64,000 nt of DNA, taken from the NCBI GenBank assembly GCA_933228895.1, contig OW121847.1:81943656-82007655 (forward strand). Reading direction: 5' to 3'. The notes under the pieces were generated by a model that did not search any database, had not been told where the DNA came from, and saw only the letters and a list, made by a program, of their open reading frames with translations. A program made the translations under genes and the position numbers. Of this stretch, positions 38,495-51,090 are shown piece after piece (the first letter of the stretch is position 1; every line of letters begins with the position of its first letter). This DNA comes from Platycnemis pennipes (Eukaryota; Arthropoda; Insecta; Odonata; Platycnemididae).

Positions 38495-38831
38495 GTGTGT
38501 GCGTGTTATTCTGGAGAGGCGACCGGCAGCTGAGGTAAATTGCGCCAATTAGGATAGGTGGGTAATTGGGTAATGGCAGGAGTTTTCAGGAAACGGAGGA
38601 AGAGTGGAGAGAAATCCGTCGTCGGCATTAACCTATTCTCAACGAAAGGCGCCAAGGGGACCACGGCTTAACATCCCATCCGACGGACGGAGTACTGAAC
38701 CTGAAATGCCTCCCACCAAGCATCTGGTAGGGACCAATTTGTCACGGATAAAACTGCCACTGCCGGGCATCGAACCCGGACCCTTGGGATGGGAGGCTAG
38801 TACTCTAGCCACCACACCAACCCGATCCCTG
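38495..38831 (-). repeat. near-intact tRNA-headed SINE with target duplication
   Basis: On the minus strand it begins agggatcgggttggtgtggtgg, followed by an A-box-like ggctagagtact and the B box gggttcgatgcccgg. The body contains cagtactccgtccgtcgg and ends near tcgcctctccagaataacac with a short CA-rich tail. A 10-bp duplication, aataaaaagt, flanks it (38485-38494 and 38832-38841). The open frame PGIEPGPLGWEASTL on the plus strand is only the antisense of the tRNA head. Confidence 0.85.
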
Positions 38832-38841
38832 AATAAAAAGT

Positions 38842-41800
38842 AGTACCGCTCTTCAATGACAAATTTGTGGCAGCCGTGAAAAGTAGGAGGAAGTAATTAT
38901 TTCAGAAAAGGTTATTTAAGTTATGAAGTTAAAAATATATTTCAACGATACTTATCGTTATCAAAAGGGGAAGTTATCCTTTGACATAAATTTCTAGGGT
39001 CAATTTTTCTTTTTTTTTCCCTTCAGCAACTTTATTTCCAGAATTTAATGAATTCCAGAGATCGGCTGTTCTGTTATGTTCAGCAGAGTTTCTCGGATGC
39101 ATTTAATTACTGGCCAGGTGAGTGAGAGCAATCCAATTTCGCCACACAATCTGCGTCGCCATCTACATTTAAGGTGTCTAAAGGGTGCATGCACCATTGG
39201 GGTTTTTATTTTTTAGCAGTATTTCGTCACGTGACTGTGAGCGAAGTGAACCATTCAGTAAAGAAACTACGGAAAATAATGAGTAAATGCCTGCAAAAAT
39301 ATGATCATAATCATACTGCGTATATGCTATTGCAATATACCACGCGATCACCACAAGCATGAGTAATAAGCACGTCATCAAAGAAATTTTGAAGTAGAAC
39401 GGTGAGAATCACGATTGTATGCGCTTCGTTGCTGACAACAACAACATCCGTATTCCTGCAATGCAACACGTCGCCGTCCATGCGGATAAGTGGGTGAATT
39501 TCGTGGAACCTTTCGCGTCGTGTCAAGGACGCCATCTCCAGGAACGGGGGAGCGAATTTCTCAGAGGATGAGAGGGGTGAGGACTTGTTTTACAACGCCA
39601 TACCCCATCCGTTTCCCTCCTTCTCAGGGCCTCTTGGAACCTATCTCCCTCCCCCACCCCTCCTCCCTCCGAAAGACAGGTAGCCCCGCCCACCACCCCG
39701 ATTCTCACCGGCCCACCCTCACCCGACCCCTAGCCCATTACAGACGAAAACAAACTCTCTTCCTTCCTTCCACTCCTCCCTCCGTACCCTTCACACTCGT
39801 GACCTCACTACCGTCGCTCCAGGTCGAATAACGGTTTAACAGGCCGACGCGGAGGTCACTGGTTTGGCGGGAAGGGGGAGTTAAGGGAGATCAATGGGTG
39901 GCATTAGGTAGCAAAGTGGGAGGAAATCGAAAGAGGCTAGTCAAAATCCCACTTCGAGAAGTTTTTGCCCGTGAGTGTGAAATGTGGTACAGGAGTATTC
40001 CTACGTATCAACAGGATAGAATATATAATGGTTGCTTAGGTAGTTTTCTACATGTTAATGGACTCCTCAAAGTCGTCTGATAGAAAGTGCATACAGGAAA
40101 ACTGAAAAACTGGCCACTTTACCTATAAGTACCTACCTTGAGTTTATTGAACAGAATACTGGACAGTATATCCTGGTTTGAAAGAGTTTTCTTTATAATA
40201 AGAGCTTTCAGAGTTGGAAAATACCGTTTTTTTGTCTTAGTATGAGTTCGAAATTTTTGCCTTATTTCATACGATGGCCAATTTCAGTATAGTATCTGCA
40301 TGGTATTCTAAATTTTTTACATAAAATAACTTCGATTGCTTTCATAACTGTTAGTCTGAATATTTCAACATCAGTTGATACATGATACGAAGATTGCAAA
40401 TATATTGAAATGTGCTATCTTCCTTATGCGGTCAATATGCGAAAAGTAAGAAATGGTGACGATACTCCACATAACTGTGGCTTGAAATCTAGTTTAAGAA
40501 GGTTTTAGATTATTTTTAAGAGCTTTCCAATTTTTAATTACTCTCATGTAACCAAGTTTCCTCATTTGTTAATGTAGTCTCACTCTGTCTCCGCCTTTAA
40601 AATTATGTCTTAAAACTAGTCATAGGGGTAGGGGTCATAACTTCTTGGGGGTAAACCTGACAAAATAGCACATAACTTCACTGATTGAATACGCCTTTCC
40701 CTGTTGTTTCAGAAAAACAACACCTTTTGCTCCATTGCTGGTACTCTGTAATTTTCCTAGAAACGCCCGAATACCTTGCACTTAGACTTACACACTTCCG
40801 CTTGTTAAAGTGGCGCATGCTGTTCTGCGGATACCAAATTTTTCGCAACATAATTTCATTCTCATTTCTTGTTTTGGCCAATAACCTATCCGGAACAAGT
40901 GCGGGTATATTTTCGCTTTGAAGAGATTTTATCGAAATTGAACTATATTAAGGATGGAGACTCGTGATAATTTATTGATTTAAATGTAATCCCCACAGTT
41001 TAGCTGAGCACACGCCATTTATTTTTTACCACTCAAAAAGGATAAAAAAAGGGAGTACCTTTCAAGTTTCTCCTAAGCTGACCGTACTTATGGATTTGAT
41101 GAAAATACGTTCATTCATGACATGGTTCGGGGGCAGCACACTACCAGAACCATAGATGATGAAGCAAGGAAATAAAGCTAATGGAGCAGCAATATAGAAT
41201 TGCATATGAATATTACATTCCGATTTTGCCTTAACTTTCCGTTTGACATCATTTAGGTAGAATGAAGAGTGACATGGTAGAGTAGTAACTGACCTAGAGT
41301 TACACAGCTGAAATCATCTACAAAGATTGAAAGGTAAAGGGAATATGTAGTGATGGAAACTTTGAAAGATGGAATGGGAGCGTTTAATCGGAACCGAAAT
41401 CGCTTTTATACACACGAAATCGTTAGATGAAAACGAAAAATGAATTTTAGTGAAGAAAGTAATTTTCTAACCACAGCCGTTCACTCATAAATTAAAAATT
41501 AAAATACGCATAAGGTGACGCCCACTGAACGAGCTGCACTACAAACTTCTACGTCATCCACCTCCCCTCCTTGACTGTTTTGGGGAAGAGCGGGAGGGGA
41601 GGTCTGCCTTCACAGATCGTGTCCAATCCCGTAAATTGCTCAAAACAACTGGAGAGCGGAGTATTTTTGTAAGCATTTCGGCGTGACTAAAACTGTGTTT
41701 AAGTTTATTTACTTGTTCACAAATTATGATGTAGCCTAATATGCAATGTCTTTTTAAATACCCCGCATGGAGTCTAACAACCACTTACATTGGCAGAATC

Positions 41801-44800
41801 AGCTGCGCATCCTCCACTGTGATTGGGCGAAGGAGTTAAAACATCAGTTTGTCCCCGCTTCCCCGCCTGAACTACGCGACGGATCGAAGAACGGAAATAT
41901 AAAAGTCTCTTTATTTTACAAGCTCTAGCAGATTCAGAAATAAAAATATCGTAAACGACCCCATTGAAGCCTTTGCATGCACAGATTATGTATAACTTAC
42001 CAGTATTGGCGGCCATGAAGATTGCGATTCAATTCCTTAAAATTACAATTTATGATAAGTAACACCGTGTGCTCATGTACAGAGAAAAGCAAAATCAGAA
42101 ATATTGTATAAAACAACAAGCTGGACATTTAAGGATTTTATCCCATATTTTTGTGCGAGAGGTTAGGTTTCCGATGACGAGCAATGTAATGTTTTGTCAG
42201 GATCCAAAGTCTTTTTCTCCAGACAGAATCTCCTCTAAAGTGATGGCGCTAATGTAGAGACAAACAGACGTGACCCAGACTAATTTTACATCCGTAACGG
42301 CCGGTCTTCACGAAGGTAATTATCTGCAAGAAAGGAACCCCAGGTTGAGACATTTGCTGCATGCACCTTGCCGAGTGGTCCTCTGCGCGATGCTGCCAAC
42401 CCAAGGATTATGCCGGGCATGTCTGAGGGGATGGCACGAGGGACTACTGAGAATCCACTAGATCCAGTCGTGGAGATAATGCCTATTTGAGGAGATCCGA
42501 GAAGTGGGAGAATTAGTACACTTGCCCGCTTTTATCTGGCTCCCTGATCTCGGCTGGACGTATCCATGACCACTTGCTGAACGAGGAAACTAAGGCTTCT
42601 TGTGGGGATTCAGCCCGACGGAATTACTTCCCCGATCCAATGAACGTAGATGACCATATGAAGGGGGAGTAGGATCTCAGAATCGGTCTAATTATTACTA
42701 AGAAAATATAATTCACGAGGCTAAAATAAAATCATCCTCAAGAGGTAAATATTGTGCCGCTCTTTTCACCATAAGATGAACCACATCTTGATGACAAATA
42801 ACATTTCAAATCAAAGGAAGAATTCACAATATAGATTTTAAGTCACCGTAGTTCAAAAGAGAACAATTTATGTACAATATGGAAAATATTGTGGTAATTA
42901 CCAATAGAATAATCTTTATTTGGCTTGGAAAATAAACGTTTTTTAAAGTTAATGATTAATGAAGTAATTTCAATGTGATTAAGGATATCGTCTCAAAGCT
43001 CAATCTAAGCACTCATGACAGCAACTTTACGAAAAACTTCTTCTCAAAATTAGCTCACCCAGATTTTATTCTTCAGATATAAATCCGTGATTTAACATCA
43101 GTTCCTCTCTGCAGACTCAAGGCAAAAAAATTAGGATTAGGTCAAAAAATTTTAGTATTAGGTCAAGTTTCATTATAAAACCGTACTTTTATGCAAATAT
43201 TCCAAAACTTAATATTCGTGAGCCTCCATACTAACGTGTTTGAAAGAAAATGTGGAAAATTGGGACGAAAAGGGTACCGATTCTAAGGGTATACGTCAAC
43301 AATTTCCATACAGGCAGTCTTTAAAATCTCGTCTTGAGCGGCAGTGCAGGAACTTAGTATGCTGCTGTGCGGCATCACTGTCTATTAAATTTAAGCCTTG
43401 AGATTTTGCCTCAATTTGCACGCTAGATAGTAATTTAATGAGCCGGAAATTAATCTTCTCATCCTTATCAAACTGAACTATTTTCATCTCGCAAAATGAA
43501 AACTGCCATGATGGAGGACACAAGTGAATTGGTTACTCTAATTAAATTCCAAGTACCTAATGAAAGACGGAAGAAAAATCCTACAGTTTAATTAAAACTT
43601 TACCCATCTTTTGAGGATGCATAATGAAAAGTCGTTGGCTGCAAGCTGCGAGTACTTGATTCGGATGACTACGAAAGAGAGATACGTAACCTTTTAATTC
43701 AATTCTTCGATTTGAGGGAAGAGAGAGTACTGTGATCACAAATGGATTTTGAATAAGGAAAGGACTGACCCTTGCACCATCAAGATTAGACACAAGAATG
43801 GAAGAAATTCAAATGTGCCCCTACTCTTCCTCTTTCTTTTTAAGCTTGATTTACTCATGGAATGGATACATGGTGTGGATGGCTTTACTGACACCTGATG
43901 AAAATCGTTCGAATTACGGAAAAATAGAGTGATAGCGTGATCATCTCATAGAATTTGCGGTTGCAAAATAAACCAGCCCGAATAAACGGAGTTGATCCGT
44001 CAAAATTAATTTACGGGAAGTTATGCAGTAGATACCATTGCGTAAGTAGGGTTATTTATTCACGTTAACTTGAAAAATAAATACAAAGATCACTTACGTA
44101 GGTCATACTAAGGCATCAAATATGCATTTGGTAAATTAATTTGAAAGAAGTTCTAAACTCAGTACTCCCTCAGATTTCAGTAGGCATTCCAGGCCTGAAA
44201 TATAATAACTATACTTATTACATATTATGCATACTAATATTAACCATTAACGCAAGGGGGTCAATTTTTGTGATTATAATGGTATAAATTATTCGGGAAA
44301 AAATATTTTGAATTGAGTATTACAAAGATATAAATTCAATCATGAAACAGTAGATAGTTAATGCAAATATTTTTACAGTGTATTTCTAGGATTTATTCAT
44401 TTTTACGACCTCAAAGAACGATAAATAATATTATGATAATTTCTATTCGCAAATACAAGGTCACATTGAGAGTGACCTTACCACCTATTTTTATTCTAGG
44501 ACCTTGATAGCTCCAAATAACATGCCTTAGATTTAATTTATAAAGCTCGCCTCAAAAGGTTTGAAAATATCCAGGCATTTTCATTCAATATTTAAATGTA
44601 TTATGCTATAAGAAGTCAAAGTCACGTGATGCCATTCATTAAATTCAGAATATATTCAGCGAAATGGATCTTTTATTATATTAAAATAAAAGCCCTTCTA
44701 TCTGAGAGAAGGCATATAATTTGTGATCACAAATATAAAGAATGTTCGAAGTATGCGTTAGGTTATTTACTTATCTTCACATTATAATTTTGGATAAGAT

Positions 44801-47660
44801 ACAAAAAAATATGTTGTGCAGATAAGGTGAAATAAAGAAAGATTTACATAAATCTTATTAGAGATTATTTTATAATGGTTATCAAAATAAAAATGGATTT
44901 TTTTGTTATATACGCTAACATTACAGAAACAAAGGCTAAGAGGAACAAGTTTTTCCTTTTTCAAACGATTTCTTCGTCGCACAAATAGAATAATTAATAC
45001 TTAAGAAATTAATCATTAACCTCTGAACATTGCAATGACTGATTGAAGAATTAAATAACACTTATTTTGTAATTAAAATGCTTGGATTGAATTTTTGAAG
45101 CTTGCCTCAAAAAGTTGGAAAAAACCAGGCATTTTGATAGTATATTTTTGAAATGCATGCCATTAGAAATATCTTCGATAGCCCAGTCTGTCAAGTACCG
45201 GCTGTTCTATCAAAGACCATAGGTTTGCATTCCACGTCGATGGCATATGTGTCCTACGATTAAAAACTAAAATTTGATGGGTCTCTGAATGTTTATTCAT
45301 CGCTGCCCCTTATAAAAAGTATCCATTTCCTGCTTAGAATTGTGAGACCTTCACCGCGTGGAGAAAACTATGCATCGACAAATCTCTATCCAGGTGAAAG
45401 AATTAGTTTTTACAGGCATGAACTTGGGATTGTGCTAAAAAATGATATAATTCCTTGCACACAGAATCTGATTTATTGAATTCCCAGCATAATTCGGACA
45501 TGAGGACGTCATTTTGTTCCAACAATCCCAGCCCCAACGGCACCCTCCCATTCCCTTTTCGAGGGAACCTTATCCTCGGCTACTTGGGGCGAACGGACCA
45601 TCCGATTTTCACGAAGGCGCTCCAAGCTCCATTATTAATGGAGGTAGGCAACGCGTCCGTACATTTCTCGAGTGGACGAGTAGCGGGAAGGCGGTGGAGA
45701 GAAGGAAATCTCCGACGTCGTCAGCGGGCCAGACACCACAAAAAGACGCGATGCCCACCGACGTTAGTCTCAGGGTTCTAGGGACTGGGGGACCGAGAAA
45801 CGGGGAAATGAACACCGGAAGCAGAGCTGGAAAATTATATGGGGACGGTATGAAAGTGAAAGGTGAGATAAGAGGAGGAGGCAAGGGGAGGATCGTAGGA
45901 CTGCGGCAGGCGGAGAACGGGACTACCCTTCGTGCGACCTGCCAGCCTACGTAGCGGGAACTCTTGTGGTCAGACGGACGGACGGACGACAATTTGGAGG
46001 GGTCCTTTGTTTGAAGACTGATGAGAGATATGAGATAATGGGAGCGCTGAAGAATAAAATCCACTGGGTTATTATGTGGTAGAGAAGGGTTTTCCGTGGA
46101 AAGTAATCAGAACTGACGTGAAATAAAGGTACATTAACGCAATACAATCAGGCTAAGCAGTTATAATGAGGCCAACTGTAAGAGAGTAGGGCGTAATAAA
46201 GATAGAAAAATTTGAGAACGGAGCGGGAAATTACATGAGATTGCTATATAAGGGCCGGGAAAAGTAAGTGTTATGCATAAAATTCCAGGGCAGGGAGACA
46301 TGGAAAACAAAAGATGATGCCAAAGGCAATTTGTGGGGGAGACTTTAAGAGTGTGAGTTTATCTCAAAATCATTAAGTGCCAGGAAAAACATTAAAGCTT
46401 TAAAAACTAAAGATTGTACGATAAGAATTGTTGTTATTTGGATAAATTCAAAATAATACATTGAAGACAGTGATGTTGAAAGTATGCTCTTTCAAAGGAT
46501 AAGAAATATTGATTTTATTCGTCTCAAATGACATTCCGTGTCTAACAGTTGATTACAAGAGAAATGAGAGGAAGAGGAAATCAACGTAAGAGTAAGGCAC
46601 AGGTAGAATATACGAAAGAAGGATATCTTTACACCGCGAAAAACAAGTCTATTGAGTTTTCAAATTCCTGCTAAAAGATAGTAAAAACTAGGGCAAAGGA
46701 AATACAAAAAAAGTTGATCAATACTATTTTATTACGGTTGCATTGAATGCCGTGGGAGAACAGGCAGATAGAACCATCACATCAAACAATTAAATCTTTG
46801 GATTCGGACTAAGTATTTCGATATCGGAAAAAAATAACAAGAAAGGAGGACTATGTTGAGGCTACAAGATAGAGTTTAAAATAATGGTCTGTAAAGGTAG
46901 CTGGAGAGAAATAGGCATAATTTTTCAAGGGATTCTTATGGGAAGGGGTTGAAAAAATTGATAAGTCTGAAGGCCAGGTCATTCAAGTTATGAAGTAATT
47001 TGCTGACCTGAGAATTCAAAGTTCGCATACTTTAGTAAATGAACGCCAAAAGGGCATGGATGCTGTGATTATTCTAAGTTTTCATCCAAATGTCATCCGG
47101 CAGGTCACTGAAATGGCGAATATCTGGGGAATTAGAATTAGGATTAAGTTAGGCTTGAGGATATCCCACCTGGCCAACGATAAACCCCGGCCGTTAAGTT
47201 GCCATCCAATTCAAAATCCAATTCTACCACTACCGTATAACATGGAGTTTCTTATGAAGCTACAAAATTAACATACAAAAATAACTATAAGACGAAACTG
47301 ATGATAAAAACATAAAATATGTTTAATAAGAAAATTTAAGAGGCTACCAGTGTAAAAACGAAACTGGTTTAACCGGGATTAAATGGTGAGGTATTCCAGT
47401 TGGCTTGTAATGAAGGGCTTGTGTGCATAGAATAGTAAGTACGTTGACAACTATTGAAATGGGCCCAGTAATACTGAAATGAAAGAAGACTCACTGCTAT
47501 TGCACCTCAACAATTTCAAAGTGGAACACCAGTTTTTGATTTGCTTCTCTCATCCGAAGTGTAGGAACCCCAGGAGGTTAAAACAGATGCAGTTCCTTTT
47601 ATAAGTACAAAAGAGTTTCAAGGTTGATATATACCATTCCCAAGAAAACTGAGAGTTTAA
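38842..47660. other. long intron block, no gene recognised
   Basis: A pyrimidine-rich GC patch lies at about 39500-39850 and a CpG-rich patch at about 45530-45960, each with overlapping frames on both strands (113, 146 and 151 codons) and no domain. A 20-bp unit near aggtcaaaaaattttagta repeats at 43123-43167. Similar 75-bp blocks recur at 44531-44610 and 45085-45165. Otherwise the DNA is AT-rich and featureless to my reading. Confidence 0.35.
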
Positions 47661-47664
47661 ACGG

Positions 47665-47960
47665 ATTATCATCATCAGTATTTCAATCCTATAATTGGTT
47701 TACTGCAGCCCTCCATTCTGCCCTATTCAGTGTTAATTCCCTCACGTCCTTCTTCATTTGCCCTATATATTTGTCCCTTGGTCTTCCTCGCGGGACCTTC
47801 CCTCCAATCTTCGTTTCTATTATATTTCTCACTAATTCATTGTGCCTCAAGGTATGTCCAATCTATCTGGTTCTTCTTTGCCGTAGGGTTTTCCATATTG
47901 TTTTTTCTTCATCTGCTCTTCTGTACACCTCTTCGTTCCTCGAATATAATTTTAAACGGA
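47665..47960 (-). mobile_element. LINE 3' fragment, RT C-terminus with TGATGATGA tail
   Basis: On the minus strand the translation gives EEKTIWKTLRQRRTR, IGHTLRHNELVRNIIETKIG, then GKVPRGRPRDKYIGQMKKDV and WRAAVNQL. These are the same C-terminal blocks as in the LINE at 4385-5352, but diverged enough to be another subfamily. It ends after a stop with tactgatgatgataat (complement of 47665-47680). The copy is 5'-truncated near 47960. Confidence 0.85.
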
Positions 47961-49069
47961 TACAAATTAAAATTGTGTTTTGCTATCTTTGAGGATGGAG
48001 GAGAGACGTAAGTTGCTGAAGTGAAGATTGAGCGACAGATACATAGATCAGTTAGCATAAAACATTTAAATAGAAATACAGGGTCCCAGCCATAGATAGA
48101 TGATACCACCTGGGTCGAAAAAAATATCTAACCATTTGTCTTTATTGGAAAATTCTTTTTTTAGGAGAGTTTTCGGTAGCATTCCATTAAATCCGAATAC
48201 AAGGATCCCTGTTCCCGGTTAATCGGAATTTTTAGGTAAAAATGAAGTTTTACACAAACTGTACCAACTCACAATACGGCATCACGATATATTTAGCATC
48301 ATGATAGAACTACCATATAAGCCACCATTACCGTATTGGGGGTGAAAAATATTAAAAGAATATTTCAAGTTAATTTCATTGCAATTTATTACAATTCTAA
48401 GATATGAAAAATAGGTTGTCGAATAAAATTATTCAAAACCTCTTTATTTCCACGATTTCTTCCCATTTGTGAAGCTAAAAACGTGTAACATGCGCTCCTG
48501 CAAGAAATTTATTTGAAGGATTTGAAGAAAAGGTATTTGAACATTTAAGTCAACGAACAAAAAGGTATGATTGAGGGAAGTATGCCATTTCCTACAATTT
48601 CCGACTGATTCTATAATTGAGTAGAATTCCCTTCATCAGCTCCCACGCTAATTTAGGCGTTCCTTCCGTAATACCCGTCAACTCAGTGAATGGCAGCCTT
48701 CAAGGAAACCTGGAATTACATCTCCCACTTTTCGAGGAGATCTGAGAATCTGAGAGCTCTTTATTCGTTAGGACTAAGTAAGGGAGCATGAGCGCATATT
48801 GAGTGGACGAGTGGAGATTGGGAGTGAAAAAGGGATTGGAACAATACACGTCACATCCATTCCTCCTCTGCAGCTACCGTTGTTATTGTGGGCCGTTTCA
48901 TGGGAGACTAGCCCCTGGAGACAGTTTCAGGGCCAATCTACCGATTAAACCAACTGGGTCCACTGCCGAATACCTTCGTTTCTTTCCGAATCTTATAATG
49001 TTGCTAATAAAATCCAGAAATAGCAAAAACACAGGCAGAGTAAAATGAACACGAAAACAAGAAAATGTT
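47961..49069. other. AT-rich intron, nothing recognised
   Basis: An 81-codon plus frame (48803-49048) and a 66-codon minus frame have no recognisable domain. No repeats were identified. Confidence 0.4.
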
Positions 49070-49252
49070 CACTTTCCTTTCTTTGACATAGGATCTTAGG
49101 TGCTCCAAATGCTTCAAATTTTTTTTTGCACGATTCTAGTCACTAAAATTTGAGACGAATACGATTGTACAATACAATTCTTACAATTAATATATACTTA
49201 CAATTACTATGTACTTACAATTCTAAGATCCTATGTCTAAGAAAGGAAAGTG
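49070..49252. repeat. 30-bp inverted repeat enclosing 123 bp (MITE-like)
   Basis: The left arm at 49070-49099 begins cactttcctttctttgacat. The right arm at 49223-49252 is its reverse complement with one mismatch in 30. The spacer is AT-rich with repeated acttacaatt units. I saw no target duplication directly outside the arms, so this may be a solo foldback element or part of a larger one. Confidence 0.85.
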
Positions 49253-50940
49253 AGCTTATCGACGCCCAAGAAACCGAACCCGAAATGCAACATTTGGGTT
49301 AAAAGGTGTAGCGTTACCGACCAGTCGGCCGTGCGCTGCGATTTTTTTACTACTTAGACATGAAAATACGATGATATGATTCCAAATATTACTGCATCAA
49401 CTCTCAACTTAATGAAATCATGTACGTATTGGCCACCGACAGTTAAATGTATTAGACCAATACTCTTTACAATCTATTACACCAGTACTCTTGGTGTCAT
49501 ATTAAAGAGAAAACGTAAAAATAATGAACGAATACCATTAGCAGATGGAACGAATGCATCAATCGCTCGACATAATTTCCGATGGAAATAGTGAGAAGGA
49601 CAGTAGTTGTCCCTGCTCCATTATTGATGAACGGTTATTTGCGCGATTTCAACTTCGAGCGTCTGTTTTCTCATCCCACTTTCTTCCACGAAGAAAAGAG
49701 AGACATTATGAATACTTTTATACAATAATGTATGGAAAATCGAATAGTGAATTTGCTATCAGTATGCTGTCGTTTCATATCTTTCACAGAATTTTCCCTC
49801 TCTATTTCTTGAAAAAAACGAAAACCTTCAAGAAATCCACGCTCAAGATCTGCTAATATATGAATGGCCTTCATAACTATGCATTAAACTGTCCGGGTGG
49901 AAATTCAGCTACTCTTATTCACATTTCTTTGTCATTATTTCAAAAGACAATTAATACTAGAAAAAGAATATCGATCATTTCACAAAAAGCTTTCAAGAAT
50001 GAATATATACCTTCAAATTTGAAAGCTACGCGTATACATCATGGATTCCGCGGAGCACTATATCTTTCTTTAACTAAAACGAATTTTTAAATTGTTATGG
50101 CCACAATTTTATTAATTTTTAGTGCTTGTTAGTAATTGGTGAATTAAATGTGCAATATTTAATGCAGGTAGTTGTTGGTTCTACATATAAACTCAGGAAC
50201 AAATGTATATTCTGCGTTATGATGACTTACAAATAAATCAATTTCAAATAATAAAAGTTTACTTCAACCCGAGGAGATACAAGTTCTCAGATGAAGTCAT
50301 GAACCTAAAGAATATAATTTTGATATTCACTTTTCCCATATAAATAGTAATTACTATAATCCAAAGGTGCCCTAGTCGAGGTATGTAGGATATGAATTAA
50401 AGCGGTTAGGACATTTAATGTAGAGACATTTCGCGGCGAGGGAAGGTTTAAAAAAAATCATTCTGAGTAATCTTTATGACTGAAGTTACATACGTAAATG
50501 TATCTAACAAAAAGAATGAATCGAAAATAGTCTGCAATTGACTCTTCAGCCACAGGCTTTCATTCAAAATTTTTAAGCAAAATGATAAACAAGGAGAAGC
50601 ACTAAATCTAAGTGCTCCGTCGGTAAGCTATCTTGAAGGGTCTTCGCCCCAATACAAGAAGCTACTTCGCAGCCAAGAGTAAGGAAGAGGGCGGAAAGAG
50701 AGAAAGTGAAATGAAAGGATAGAAAGTGATGCCGTAGGGTGTCCCCATGAGTGGCTGGAGTGGAGTCCACTCGGGCCATTTCCTCGGGGGTGTACAACTT
50801 GTGAAAGAGAACATGTGAGATAATCCTTTGAATCCGCGCGCTAGGTCAACCAGACGCACTATTGAGCGAGTCGCCTCACAAATTAAATATTTAGAAAAGG
50901 GTAAGGGATAGGGAAAGAGTTTTACAAGGATACGCGCGGA
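49253..50940. other. AT-rich intron with three small frames in series
   Basis: Plus-strand frames at 49376-49591, 49545-49856 and 49860-50090 follow one another in different frames. They could be the broken coding sequence of an old element, but I recognise no domain. A slightly GC-rich segment follows from 50640. Confidence 0.3.
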
Positions 50941-51090
50941 GAAATGAGGGAAAAAGGCAAGAAGGGCTAGGAGTGGAATGACGTGACCCTGAGGGCGGGA
51001 TAGCGGCGGGGGAATGAGGGAAAAAGGCAAGAAGTGCTAGGAGTGGGTTGGCGCGGCCCTGAGGGTGGGATAGCTGCGGGGGAATGATTG
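50941..51090. repeat. 70-bp tandem repeat, about 2.1 units
   Basis: Units start at 50941, 51011 and 51081 (g.aatgagggaaaaaggcaag..., ending gggatagcKgcggg). The first two differ at a handful of positions and the third is cut after about 8 bp. The minus-strand open frames across it are Pro/Ser/Phe-rich translations of the repeat. Confidence 0.9.

Noticed and set aside
38604..38843. 79-codon frame with the string PGIEPGPLGWEASTL
   Set aside because: This is the antisense translation of the SINE tRNA head, a common false protein. The same applies to 54478-54735.
43885..43925. hammerhead ribozyme (ctgatga ... gaaa)
   Set aside because: The bases between ctgatga and gaaa do not form a convincing stem II, and the other conserved core positions are absent.
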